From contig QANZ01029195.1 in the NCBI GenBank assembly GCA_003254925.1, forward strand, positions 44,418 to 108,417: a DNA stretch of 64,000 nt, written 5' to 3'. Both the position numbers and the translations under genes were made by a program. Every line of letters begins with the position of its first letter. The first letter of the stretch is position 1. The notes under the pieces are model-generated. The model was not told where the DNA came from and made no database searches. It was given only the letters and a program-made list of their open reading frames with translations. Source of the DNA: Chamaecrista fasciculata. Lineage: Eukaryota > Streptophyta > Magnoliopsida > Fabales > Fabaceae. Shown here in pieces: positions 11,826-23,972 of this stretch.

Positions 11826-12534
11826 AAGCAATATAATGGACTTGCTGGGTTGTATTCTCTTAAGGACTCCTCGTATATGGAGTGAGAGTGGTTCCAAGAA
11901 GCCGGAATCAATGAAAATGCAATAAAACTATACACTAAACTATGAAAATTGATTTGTAAAAGGTTTGTTTAAATGACTAAAATAACTAAGGACTAAAAGA
12001 TCAAAATGCAAATCAAAATAAACTAAAGGTTGGAAAGATCAAAAGGAGAAAATACTCGAAACAACAGATGGATTCGGCCCTCATCACACAAAATGATATC
12101 AAGAGTTTTGCAAACAGGGACTAAATTGAAATGCCATGAAAACTCATAGAAAAGGTTCAATTAACTTAATCAATTAGTTCTTAAACAACCATCTAATTAA
12201 CCTAGCCAATTAATCCACAATCAATTTAGTAGATAATCTCTTGAGCTAGTTCAATCAACAAACATACATTCATCAACTAAGATAAATCACAAAATCATCA
12301 CAAACCGATAAAGCTAAACGACGTAGAATATCAAATTAATGACTCAAAGTGTGATACAATCAAACCAAGCTCAAGAAATACTAACTAAATCATCTATCAC
12401 ATCATATTTCCATCAAAGTTCAACAACTAAGAAAAACCAAAAGAAGAAAAGATGATAAAGTGTAGAAAAACTTCTTAAGATGATGAAATTTGTGCTCAAG
12501 CCTCATCCTCCATGCTCCAAGCAAGCTTCCTAGC
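11826..12534. other. Repeat-like intergenic DNA interrupted by a solo LTR
   Basis: No gene was recognised. The tone (CAATAAAACTATACACTAAAC and similar) suggests retroelement LTR or untranslated sequence. It continues at 14707 after the inserted solo LTR. Confidence 0.4.
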
Positions 12535-14706
12535 CTGACTGTTGGAGATTATAGAGCAAGCGCAACGGAAAAAGGTAAAATTAAATTTTTTTTTACAAAA
12601 CCTTATAATCTCCTCCATAGGATCCACTACTTGTGTTTATACCAGTGAGATGAGATGTTTACCTAAATCATGAATGCTGAGTGATTGTAATTTTCGAGAA
12701 GTCCACAGACTCGTGTCCTTCCTCTGCCGGTGATCCACACGAACAGTTTGGTAGATACTCAGGTGCTAGCCTCCAATCTCTTCTCCAAGAGATTACGGGA
12801 ACGGATCTACAATCTTGGAATTTCAAGAACACTTCTTGAAATATCCAAGAACCTAAGGTGGCGCACCAAGAAACAATTTCTTGGCCACTGACTCTAGATT
12901 TGGCGCCTTCAATCTCTCTCACCCACAACTCGCCTTTTTCCCTAAGTTTTAGGGTTAGTCGAACTCACCCTTTCTCTCTCTTAGAATAGGCGAGTTTCCT
13001 CTTAGCTTCTCACTTCCAGGATAGGCGACTTTTGGTGAGTATTTATATAGTCTCGCTCTTGAAAATAGGGAATTACTAATCTAATTAGGGAATCCCTAAA
13101 TCTTGATTATAAAATTACATTAATATTATAATTCAAGATTAAAAGGCAATCTCAATTTAAATTTCAAGATCATATCTTGAAATCCAAATCTTGAAAGCAC
13201 ACTTCCCATTGGTTGGAGTGAGTCAAGAGGATTTGAATTCTTAATTAAAATATTACATTAATATCTTTATTTAAAATTCAAAGTGCATTCTTGAAATTCA
13301 AAATGCAAGATCAAATCTTGCATATCACAATCCAATAATGCGCCACCCCCTTAGTATTTTTATAGGAATTTAATAAATAAGATAACAATCCTAACTCTTA
13401 GGAAGTTATAACCAACTTATTAATATCCTTAACAAATTGAATTAAAATATTACCCTAATATCTTAATTCAAATTTGAATCTTGAATTCAAATTCAAATCT
13501 TGAATTCAAATTAACAAAATCATATTTCATTAATTTATTCAAGAGTGAGGCGCCACCCTCATCTTGTTATCTTTCAATATTAGAGAATTTAATAAATCAA
13601 TAATCCCCTAACTCTTAGGAGACTTAGTCAATTCATTATTCCCTAATATTTTAAATAAGAATTCAATTGTAAATAGATTAATCAAATTAACTATTTAACA
13701 ATTAATATATTTAAACTTGTCTAACAAATTTAAATATTACAAATGTAGATTTTATTTAAGACAAGACTTCATGTCCTAAGACATTCAACTATGTCTTAAA
13801 TTGTGTCACTAAAGTGACTCACGAATTAAACCCTAATTCGTGTCCCATTATAGTATCTTGATCCTGCTCATGTGTGACCCAGCAGGCCTCACGTGAAATT
13901 GGCAGCAAGCCATCTCTATGACTCACAAGTCGAGAGCGGACTCTAGCAAGCCATCACGACTACCCAAAACACGTGAGTTATCGTTTTAACATCAACGACT
14001 TAACCTTAGTACCACCTTGTCATAATCCCTATTGTCACACGATATTTTGGTCATGGATAAGGCATGGGAAAGTCATCCTTGTAATCCAAACCATAACTTT
14101 CTCGATTCCTTGAGTTAGTCCCATTACCCTGTGTGGCCACACATTCCTTGGACAAACTCATCGAGGGGCCCAGTCAAATATCTCTCAACTTAATGAGGGA
14201 CAAAATTCCTTATTGGTCAACCACATTCCTCAGCACGGCAAACAACTAAACCCGTACCTAGCCTGTATGGCTACCCTGTTACGGGCAACGTTGGACTAGG
14301 CCAAAGTTCAGCATCTACAACGCCGGAATAATGAAGACCTCAGGTCTAAGGGCATCGTGACAGGTGTACAGGAGAGACTAGCTCATGACTAAACCCATGC
14401 AGGACTCTCCGGGTCGGTCCAGCAACTTGTAACCCATTACATAATTGCACCATGACTCTCGAGAAGCATCACATGCGTGTATCTCTATACACCGAAGTCA
14501 TGCTGGTCTTAGTTCATTCACGTTCCCACGTGAATAATCGACCAGGGACAGTTTAGAATAATTATCACATAATTAATCAAGGATTGTTATCACAGTAAAC
14601 ATGCTAATAATATGATAACGACATAATTTATCATTCATAAATCAGTCAAACAATATGTCCATACATATAAAATGATTGGCCCTAGGGCACAATCTCCATC
14701 ACTGAC
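12535..14706 (-). mobile_element. Solo LTR (2162 bp) with CTGAC target duplication
   Basis: The LTR proper is 12540-14701. Its ends TGTTGGAGAT and ATCTCCATCA are near-perfect inverted copies with TG...CA termini. The 5-bp duplication CTGAC lies at 12535-12539 and 14702-14706. No internal region is present, so this is a recombination scar of a complete retrotransposon. The minus orientation is inferred from similarity to the plus-strand LTR end at 1-625. A second, truncated copy of its terminal 348 bases lies at 18337-18684. Confidence 0.88.
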
Positions 14707-15347
14707 ATCGTTGGAAGAACGATGGAAATGAGAATTCCTCCTCCAAATTCGACCATGGCAAGTGAAGGAAATGGAAAGAGATGAAGGTGGATGAAGGGGG
14801 TTCGAGTATGTTGAGAGATGGTGAGTGAATGAGTTAATGATAGGGCTTTGTGAGTGTTATGGGCCAAGAGGTGACATGGGTCAGTTTAGGGACTTAATTT
14901 CGAGTCTTAGAGCTTAGTTTTTGGGTCCACTAAGTGGGAAACCGAGCTGGGCAACTAAAATTACAATTTATCATAAAAAACGCGAAACTCGTCGCCAGCT
15001 CGCCACCACAGTGCATGCTGGCGGATTTCCCTGACACCACTTAGTAAAATGCTCGTTTTGGCCCCGTTCTGACTCCGATTGACCTCCAGTTTGTCCCAAA
15101 TGATTCCTAAGAAAATTTTACCCATTAAATATGAAATTGCAACATAAAAATATGTAATATCTCAAGTAAAAAATGTCAAATATTTAACCCGAGAAAATTA
15201 CACTTTTAGATGATAAAATGACTAATTACAATTATGAACTCTAGGCTCTAATTAACATATCTAGAGGCTAAAACCACTCAAATATGGTTACAAATCATCA
15301 TTAAACACTATGAAAGCCTCTAGATAGCATGGTATAAACAGGCTCGA
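14707..15347. other. Repeat-like DNA right of the solo LTR
   Basis: Non-coding. It contains GC-richer LTR-like stretches around 15000-15080 (CTCGCCACCACAGTGCATGC). I could not assign it to a family. Confidence 0.35.
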
Positions 15348-15742
15348 TCAGACTATATTAGGCATCAACCTCGAGATTTCTTCATTATCGAGGAACAAAT
15401 AATTGGTTTTCCTGTACCCCTCATGAATGACGACAGACACCATGCTAATCAGAAGCGCGTATTGAGTGTCACATAGGTTAGGACCACATGATCTTCGATC
15501 AGGTGGCCGAAGATGACGAGTGGCTCATCGTAGAGGAAATAAGGGAAGAGCCATGCGACCAGGAGGACGACAAAGATGATGAGTGGGATCTGGTGCCAAA
15601 GGAGGCTAAGGAAGAGGATGATGAGGACGATGATGACCGACTTTGATTCAAGGCCAGCTTTGATTCTCTGCTTGGCACATGAAATGTACTCAAGGTTTGT
15701 GGATAGAAAAGATGAAGTAGGGATGGTGTCATAGGTGGTCAT
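15348..15742 (-). pseudogene. PRA1-family (prenylated Rab acceptor) pseudogene
   Basis: It opens MTTYDTIPTSS..LEYISCAKQRIKAGL, the characteristic N-terminus of plant PRA1.F proteins. It then jumps directly to the membrane part, VLIILFLSLLWHQIPLIIF and FLYDEPLVIFG. About 45 residues that should lie between (the RRPW... region) are missing. After DHVVL a second gap and a frameshift follow; a stop occurs at about 15445. In the next frame IHEGYRKTNYLFLDNEE resumes the family's C-terminus and stops at 15348. PRA1 proteins act in Rab-dependent vesicle traffic at Golgi and endosomal membranes. This copy cannot make one. It sits between LTR debris, consistent with a relocated gene copy. Family placement is from memory of the conserved motifs. 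Confidence 0.72.
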
Positions 15743-16238
15743 GACTCTTTGATTTCGAAGAGGGAAGAGAGTAATTGAAGATGAATGAAGAAAAAGGAGA
15801 AGAAGAAGCAGGTGAAGGAGTTGAATTGGGGATTTTGATATTTATTGGGAGAAAATGAAAATCAATGTCATAAACTTATGATTTTATTTTTGTTTTACAG
15901 ATTTCAAGACCTGTTTAATAAAAATAATAAACTTTCTGGACTATTTTGAGATGAATCAGGGACTTGAATGGAAGAAAATCTTGAAAGAAGGGGTGAAATC
16001 TTGATAAAAACTTTGGAATCCTTTAATTTTTGGACGTAAATATACCACAGAGACCATTTCTGCTGATAGACTAAACCTCAAGCCCAATTTTGGTACTTTT
16101 TGAACCACAAGGATCCGATCTCTAATTACTCAAAACCACAAGGATCTTCCTTATAAATATCCTTTAAAGAAATATAAATAGATAAAGGCATGACATTAAT
16201 GGATTCACCTAAACCACACATTGTTCTATTTATTTTAG

Positions 16239-17050
16239 GGTAAAATGCACTTTGGTACCCTGTGGTTAGGACCGAATTCACTTTGGTACTCTGAAAGACA
16301 AAATTTGACACTTGACTACCTTGAGGTTTGCGCCGTTAGCACTTTGGTACCCTGTGATTATTTTCCATCAAGATATAACGGAAAATTGTTAGCACTTTTG
16401 CAAAAATTACAAAATGCCCACAAATAGTTTCAAAATTTTCAAAAACATCCCGAGATCATAATATTTGAGGATTAAAATGAAAATTATAACAAATTTTTGG
16501 GGTCAAAATGTAATTTTGAAAAATATTAGAAAAATAATAAAATTACAAATTAGTCATAAATTTGGAAAATAAATGCAATTTAGTCCTAAAACTGTGTGTT
16601 TCGATGGTGAGAAGATAAACTTTACAAAATTTTTGCAAAAATTACAAAATGCCTCCTAATAGTTTCAAAATTTAAAAAAAGACCCTAGATCATGATATTT
16701 GAGAACTAAAATAAAAATTACAAAAGTTTTTTAGGTCAAAATGTAATTATGGAAAATAGAAAAAGGAGATAATTACATATTAGTCCTAAATTTGGAAAAT
16801 AAATGCAATTTAGTCCTACCCATATTCAAATACAACTACTTAAAAGAAATTTTGAAAGTAAACTTGAATCATTTGAAGAACATTCCCATTAATTAATTTA
16901 CAAATTAAATAATTAACATTTAGTTTCACTAAATAATTTAATAAATTACTAAAATATTTATTNTTTCACTAAATAATTTAATAAATCACTAAAATATTTA
17001 TTTTTTATGAAATTATAGAAAAACTATAATTTTTTCATGCAAGTTATTCA
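16239..17050. mobile_element. MITE arm with internal duplication
   Basis: It starts with the GGTAAAATGCACTTTGGTACC arm and continues with the GCAAAAATTACAAAATG block. A roughly 190-base unit ending AAATAAATGCAATTTAGTCCTA is duplicated (about 16390-16580 and 16635-16817). At 16920-17010 a 43-base unit (TTTCACTAAATAATTTAATA...) is repeated across a single N. A possible right arm lies at about 19150-19280. Confidence 0.5.
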
Positions 17051-18336
17051 GTAAGCTATGATAACAAAATATGATGATCTAACTATAATTTTTTATCTTT
17101 AAGTTTGTTGTGTTTTGATTTGTTTTACCAAAGAGAGGGGACCTGGTCTGACACCCGTCGTAAGGTGTCAAACAGCAAAATTTAATTATACTCGAGCCTC
17201 GCAAGTATAATTATATTTATTAGAATATAGTATAGATGCTAACCCAAGGTCGAATCTCTCGCGGAACTCAATGTGATGAGATTAAGAGAATTGTGATGAA
17301 GGTTGTAGTTTATAAGTTTGGTTATAAAAGTTGTCACGAAAATGAATATGAATGAAAACAATACTTGAGAGAAAACCCTAGAGATAGACTATCATAGTTC
17401 GTTCAGGATAGAGAATAGATAATTAATGTGCATTTACTTAACCAAGTTAAATGATGTATTTGAACACAAACACAATCAATCAAGCAAAGGTGGAAAATAT
17501 AAGATTAGGATCGATCACTCAACCTAAACTGGGTTATGAGCATTTGTCAAGGCTCATCAGGGCAATCTCTATTATTACCAAATCGGAACAATAAACAAGT
17601 ATAAGCAATAAAGAATAATCCTAATTATATTTCTAAGATAGATAGAACACTCTTTAGTAAACCAACCATGTGAATAACATGTTTAAAAGAGCAAACTTTA
17701 TTAATCGTGAAAGAGACAAACTCCAGGATTATCAAGTTTCATTCCCTGATAAAGTACTGATCTATAAATCTAATATATAAACAACTTCAACAATTACCTT
17801 TGAAGGAGTTGATCATACCTCATAAATGCAACATCAACATCTGGACTCTACAATGAAAACATAGTGAACTCAAGCCACATCCTTGAGGCATTCCTCAAGT
17901 ATCTACCTATTTAGTTACTCATGCACTGGGCAGAGAACTTTATTCTAAACTAATATATTTTCTACTATGAATTGGCGAGTTTGAGCGTGGAATGACGAGC
18001 TCTATTTATAAGCACGAGTAGTATGCTTGATTCGCAAGTCAAGGAAAAGACTTGCACTTGGGCCGTTGCGTGTGCTGGCGGCCCAACATGGAAGCGCAGC
18101 GAAATATGCGGAATATCTTCGCTGTATCTTCATATCTTGAATCCTAGCCATTCAAAACATATCTTTTAGCCACGAAGTTGCGTGTGCCGCGAGACTTCTC
18201 ACTTGGGCCGTTGGCTCAAGTGACGGCTCAACCTAAAATTGCGCTGAAGCTTACATGCTGACGTCATATACTCTCAGAGATGTGCGCCGCGGGAATTACC
18301 TCCTTTGCGCCGGCGGCTCATCCAGCAGCACAAGAA
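17051..18336. other. Retroelement-like non-coding sequence
   Basis: It contains GACACCCGTCGTAAGGTGTC followed by AAGGTCGAATCTCTCGCGGA. That arrangement is seen in non-coding parts of plant LTR retroelements. No coding frame or clear ends were found. Confidence 0.4.
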
Positions 18337-18684
18337 CATCGTGACAGGTGTATAGAAGAGGCTAGCTCATGACTAAACCCATGCAGGACTCTCCGGGTCG
18401 GTCCAGCAACTTGTAACCCTTTACATAATTGCACCATGACTCTTGAGAAGCATCACATGCGTGTATCTCCATACACCGAAGTCATGCTGGTCTTAGTTCA
18501 TTCACGTTCCCACGTGAATAATCGACTAGGGACAGTTTAGAATAACTATCACATAATTAATCAAGGATTGTTATCACAGTAAACATGCTAATAATATGTT
18601 AACAACATAATTTGTCATTCATAAATCAGTCAAACAATATGTTCATACATATAAAATGATTGGCCCTAGGGCACAATCTCCATC
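18337..18684 (-). mobile_element. Truncated second copy of the 12540-14701 LTR
   Basis: It is nearly identical to 14353-14701, from CATCGTGACAGGTGTA to GGGCACAATCTCCATCA. The inner part of the LTR is missing and sequence to the left is unrelated. Its outer edge abuts retroelement coding debris at 18685. Confidence 0.85.
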
Positions 18685-18891
18685 AAGAACCTCCTCCCGA
18701 GGGCGCAGCACCCGAGGGACCTCCAACACCAGCTCCCGTCAACGATCTCTTCCACAGGATTCTGCAGACAGTGCAGACTATGGAGGCGGAGCAGGCACGT
18801 CAGGCCGTACGTATGTAGAGGATGCGTCGACACATCCGCCATATGGCAGCCCAACAGCAGGTGGGGCTCTCCGATGATGACTCTGCCGCGT
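18685..18891 (+). pseudogene. Retrotransposon gag-like remnant
   Basis: In one frame from 18686 it reads EPPPEGAAPEGPPTPAPV, then a helical stretch LFHRILQTVQTMEAEQARQ, an internal stop, RHIRHMAAQQQVGLSDDD and a final stop. This Pro-rich then helical, acidic-ending layout resembles the C-terminal gag part of plant gypsy elements. The internal stop and missing surroundings make it a relic. Confidence 0.45.
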
Positions 18892-19289
18892 GATCCACCC
18901 TCCTAGCTATCTACTACTTTTTTCTCTCTTCCTGTTTATTTTCCTGTTTTTTTTTTTNCATTTTGTCACAACACAATAAAGATCAAATACATACTTTTCG
19001 AAACCTAGCACTGAATTCTTTCAAAACTTTCTTAGCATGCAACACCGAAATGATTCAAAACTTTTGGAAAGCATGCGTTTGATCTTTATTGTGACAAAAT
19101 GTTGGACAAAAATGAGTTTTAGTGAGTCCACGTGTAGGTCACATGCCAAATTCCATCTAAAACTAACGAAAAAATTGTTCAGGGTACCAAAAGGGTAACA
19201 ATAGAGATCTCAGGCTATCAAAGTGTTACGTTCTAAACTATATGGTATCAAAGTAGAATAGGATCAAACCATAAGGTACCAAAGTGGAA

Positions 19290-20302
19290 TTTACACTTTA
19301 AATTTTTAACCCTTCCCTTGGAATTTTCAAACACAACACACACACACCACTTTCCTTTCCTCCTTCCATATTCGTTTTTTTCTTTGATGAATTGATTTGC
19401 TTTAGTTTACTGGGTCAAACCTCAAACCTGGTGACGTTTTTGCTCCTCGTTTCTTCAATGTTCCTAAACTCCCACGTCACCAAAAATATCTTGGTTTCTA
19501 TCCTCTGCCACCCAACCCTACTTTTCTTTTCTCTTCCTATCTTTTTCACCCAATCCCAATTGTTTTTCTTTTATAACTAAAACCTCATATATTTTTATCT
19601 TTTTTGCTCAATTCGGTCTATTTTATCTTGTTTGCTCAATTCTTTTATAACAAATTGTTTGCTCAATTCACAAATATTTTCATTACTAAAATTAGTTACT
19701 ATAGGTAATTTTTTGATTTTTTTTTACAATTTATTTGTTAATATGAAAATAAAATTCATTTATGTACTAGTTAAAATATTATATTATTATCTAATAATAT
19801 TACATCTTCAATTAATTATAATATTTTACAATATTAATTGAATGTTACATAGGAAGAATGACTTTGATAAGGGATCAAACAGAGAAGAAAATTCATGACT
19901 GTAAGGGATTAAATTGAAAAAAAGTATTAATATATGAGAGATTAATTGAAAAAAAGTAATAGGTTAAACTGTAAACTTCATCTCATCTTTTGCTCAATTT
20001 TAAATTCGGTCAAATATTTTTGTGTTAGATTTTTTGTCTCATATTTTTATTAAAAGTCTTAATATGATCTCATATCTTTTCGTTAGATTGGAGAGTTGAT
20101 TTCAAATCTTTGCAAAAGATTCCATCATTAGTTCCATTTGACTTAAAGATATGAGACCAATTATAAACTTGACTTAAAAATATGAGACCACTTATTTAAT
20201 AAAAAAAGATATGAGAACAAATTATGACCTGACTCAGAGATATAAGACCAAATTGAGAACTAAACAAAAGATATAAATCAAATTTGTAGTTTAGAAAAAA
20301 AA
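19290..20302. other. Intergenic with decayed foldback repeats
   Basis: No gene. 19990-20290 contains degenerate inverted ATATGAGACCA / TTGTCTCATATTTTT units of an old foldback element. Confidence 0.4.
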
Positions 20303-20745
20303 GGCTAAAGTGCACTTTTGTTCCCATAACTACTGCTTAAGTCTCAATTTGGTCCCATAACTTTTTTTGTTGCATTTTAATCCCATATCTTTTGTTTAGG
20401 TTGCAGATTTGGTCCCGTGTCCCAAATTTAGTCCTATATCTTTAGGTTAGCTTATAGAATTGGTCCCATATCTCTTTTGATCAAGTTGCAAAATTAGTCT
20501 CATATCTCTGGGTCAAGTGCAAAATTGGTCCCATATCTTTTGGGTTTGGTGGGACTAATGATGAGATTGTTTGCATAGATATGGGACCAATTATGAAACC
20601 TGACCAAAAGATATGAGACTAAAAGTGATACGGGACCAAATCTGCAACTTTTTACAAAGATATAGGACAAAAAGTGTAACAAAAAAATTATGGGACCAAA
20701 TTGAGACCTAAGCAAAATTTATGGGACCAAAAGTGCACTTTAGCC
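20303..20745. mobile_element. Foldback MITE upstream of the SBH gene
   Basis: The ends are inverted (GGCTAAAGTGCACTTTTG... and ...CAAAAGTGCACTTTAGCC). Arms carry TTTGGTCCCATAACTTTTT units. Flanks are oligo-A, compatible with a 9-bp A-rich duplication. It lies about 500 bases upstream of the SBH start codon. Confidence 0.75.
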
Positions 20746-20980
20746 AAAAAAAAAAAGATTTTAATCTTTCTCTTGACAACATGAATTTCCGCGACACGTA
20801 GACTGTCCACGATAACGCGTTTACGCTATCCTACACTCGATTATATTGTGATGTTTTTTTTTTTTTTTTTTTTAATTTTTCCTATGAGGTTGTCGTTTTC
20901 CATTACCTGACTCTTCCTGCCTTTGTTTTTCTGCAAATCTCCCTTTTCTCGCTTTTGATTCCAAACTCATTTTCGAATCT

Positions 20981-20983
<3 letters not shown>

Positions 20984-21015
<32 letters not shown>
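20984..21015 (+). repeat. (CT)n tract in SBH 5' leader
   Basis: Sixteen CT units upstream of the SBH ATG. Pyrimidine microsatellites are common in plant promoters and 5' leaders. A similar tract precedes the PMT2-like gene. Confidence 0.8.
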
Positions 21016-21019
<4 letters not shown>

Positions 21020-21242
21020 CCCTAAAACTCTAATTAACTCTTCGTCCCACCCGATTATAAATTCAATACTCGAATCCGCTTTTATTCTTATTTGGTTTTC
21101 CAAATCATTCTCAGAACTGGGAGACTCAATTTTCGGGGTTAGGGTTTATTTTTCCCTCCATGAACTAGTGTGTCCTGGTTTCATGTGAAATCTAAACCTG
21201 GGTTAGATTCTGAATTCTTTTTCTCTGTTTGGGTATCGAGAT

Positions 21243-23176
21243 ATGATGGATTTTGGGATTTCTGATGAATTGTTAGGAACCTTTGCCCCAATTTTTGTTT
21301 ATTGGATTTATTCTGGCATCTATGTTGTTCTCGGCTTGTTTTCTGACAATTATCGGTTACACTCGAAGAAGGATGAAGATGAAAAGAATTTGGTATCCAA
21401 GTTTTCCGTGGTGAAAGGAGTCCTCCTTCAACAAATAGTTCAGGCGGTGGTGGCAATAGTCCTGTTTGCTGTAAGTGGATGAAAATTATTAAAACTGTCT
21501 GATTCTTCTGTTAACTATTTATTAGATTTTGTAGGAATTTTTGGAAGCTATTTGGCGTATATCAGTTTATTACCTTGTTAAGTGTTGGGATTGAGTTTTT
21601 GACTAGTTGCATATGGGAATTATATTTGGGTTTATGTTTGTTAATCACACGTCACTCATGCTAATTGGGGTAGTAAACCTGTTAGATGGTAGACTTATCT
21701 ATATGAAGTTATGAACCATAGATGACCTTTTACGTATCCAAAGGGAAAAGAAGAGGACAAAGTAAAAACGTTTCTCGAGAGTTCTCTCCTAGACCCAATC
21801 AAATTGGTGATTGATTTCCTGATTTGGAAAGGATCTTTCTACTCTTACAAAATTATCCTTTTATCTTTATCTCGGGGAACTAGTTGAAAATTTAATTGTA
21901 CTTATATGTTTTGATGATTCTAGAATATCTTTGGGAGGTTTTCCTTGTCGTCTGAGCAAGATATATGTGGGTTAAACTTCAAAATCACCTAATGGAAAGA
22001 ACCCTGGTTCAGTGATCTTCTGAATTTGTTTGTTTGTTATTTTTGTTTTTGACTTAGGTGGTGGTGTTAATGGAAAAAAGGGACTTGGCTATTCTAACAG
22101 ATTTAAGAATTTTTAGTTTCATCAACCTTTTGTGAATAATGAATAATAAGGTAAAGTTAATGTAAATGAGAGGTTGGTTTGATTGATTAATGGTTAACAA
22201 GTGAGAAAGCCTTTTGGGACTGATATGGTCAACTAGGAAGCTTGTTAATGAGTAGCCTCTAGTCCTACTAATTGAACTATTGATCTTTTTTTTAGAATCT
22301 TCACTATTTTGTAACACCCTCGTCAACAAATTGGCTCTTTTGTGTATTGCAATTCACCTGAAGTCATTGAGTTCCACGTTAAAATTTGACATTGTAATCA
22401 TTTAGACGATATGTTCTTCGCACAATTACTTTCTGTTATGTATGGTACAAAATGGTAATGAAAATTCGGAAACTACAGAAGACATGGTTTTTGTTTATAT
22501 TATCTATCCAATAACACCTTGTTTATTGTGTTGTACAAGTTAAGCGCTGTATGCATAAATTGTTTCATTTTTATTGGATCCGGAAAGCTGAATCTTGATT
22601 TGTTCCTCTCTTATTGTGTAGGTGACAACTGGTGATAGTGGAAATACTACTGTTGAAAAGGCTTCCCTTCTTGTAATAGCGAGACAATTTGTTACTGCTA
22701 TGTTGGTTATGGACACTTGGCAATACTTCATGCACAGATACATGCATCACAACAAGTTCTTATACAAGCACATTCATTCTCAACATCACAGACTTGTTGT
22801 TCCATATGCATATGGAGCTCTGTACAATCACCCTGTAGAGGGGCTTCTTCTCGATACAGTTGGTGGTGCTTTATCTTTTCTTATTTCTGGTATGACTCCT
22901 CGAGTCTCCATCTTCTTCTTCTCTTTCGCTACAATTAAAACTGTAGATGATCACTGTGGTTTATGGCTCCCTGGGAACCTCTTCCACATGTTTTTCAAAA
23001 ATAACTCTGCCTACCACGATGTGCACCATCAGCTCTATGGTACCAAGTACAACTTTTCACAGCCATTCTTTGTTATGTGGGATCGAATCCTCGGAACTTA
23101 CATGCCTTATTCATTGGAGAAGAGGGCAGGTGGGGGTTTTGAAGCTAGACCTTCTAAAGAGTATAAGGATGATTGA
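21243..23176 (+). CDS. SBH: Sphinganine C4-monooxygenase (sphingoid base hydroxylase), SBH1/SBH2 type
   Basis: Two exons, 21243-21470 and 22622-23176, are joined by a phase-0 GT-AG intron (GTAAGT...GTGTAG), giving 260 residues, the usual length for plant SBH proteins. The enzyme adds the C4 hydroxyl to dihydrosphingosine, giving phytosphingosine for ceramides, in the ER membrane. It belongs to the fatty-acid hydroxylase superfamily. The three di-iron histidine clusters are complete: H114-RYM-HH, H128-SQ-HH and H208-DV-HH, with DDH at 185-187. Hydrophobic segments lie near residues 11-32, 60-77, 92-106 and 153-180. The start is an ATGATG pair; I take the first. All key residues are present, so the gene looks functional. 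SBH1 and SBH2 cannot be told apart by eye. Confidence 0.96.
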
Positions 23177-23972
23177 TCTTTTTTTGTTGATGAGCATTCT
23201 TTGTCTGTACTAGTATTACTTTTCCTCGTGAAGAGCCGCACTGCCCATGTGATCTGTATATATACATATATGCTGTTGTGCTCTATCTTTTGATGTTCCT
23301 TTTGTCCATACTAGATTGACTTATAATAAGGAGATTGTGGATCTACATATTCTTGTGGTATTTTTATACCCTTCTTCTATTGCTGGCTTCTGTGCCCCCT
23401 ACTGTCTTGCAATTTTCAACTTACACTTTGTAATTTATAATTCACTATTATTCATTTCTTTTGCCACTTGGTACCATTGTGGTTCTATTTGTGAGAAAGC
23501 TGAGTTCAAGCCCCTTCCAGTCCATGTAATTTTGGATAATGAACAATTATTCTCTTGAAAATAATGTCAGAATGACGACATTTCTCATCTGTTCCTTCGA
23601 CTAGAAACTCTGTTTTTCATTTCATTTTTTATCCTTCTTAATAATTGGAACAAAAGACAAATAATGTATACCATTTGAAAACCTAAGGCATAATTTAGAT
23701 ATTTAATTTTTTTCGTTGTTTCTTCTTCCTCTTCTATTGTAAGCCAAGAACATATATTTTTTAAGCATATATTGCTGGAGCTTGTGCCAAATGGTTGATA
23801 CAGAGACATGTTCATATTATATGCATTTCCCTAATGATTGACTTATTGGATATGAGCCATCAACAGCTGTTTAGAATCATATGCCTATTTGTAATTGTAC
23901 TTGTTAGTTTATTTATTTTGTTAAATAGTTTATCTTTCTTAGCTGTAATAGCTAGAGGTCTAACCAAGTAAT
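23177..23972. other. SBH 3' region and intergenic DNA
   Basis: It holds the 3' untranslated part of the SBH transcript (T-rich, with TATATATACATATATG near 23260) and then AT-rich intergenic sequence. No further gene was seen. Confidence 0.5.

Noticed and set aside
12668..12928. 86-codon minus-strand frame in the solo LTR
   Set aside because: LTR sequence; a related stretch in the LTR end at 1-625 lacks a corresponding frame and no protein family fits.
19392..19580. 62-codon hydrophobic frame MICFSLLGQTSNLVTFLLLV...
   Set aside because: T-rich sequence gives hydrophobic codons by chance; no start context, homologue or splice partner seen.
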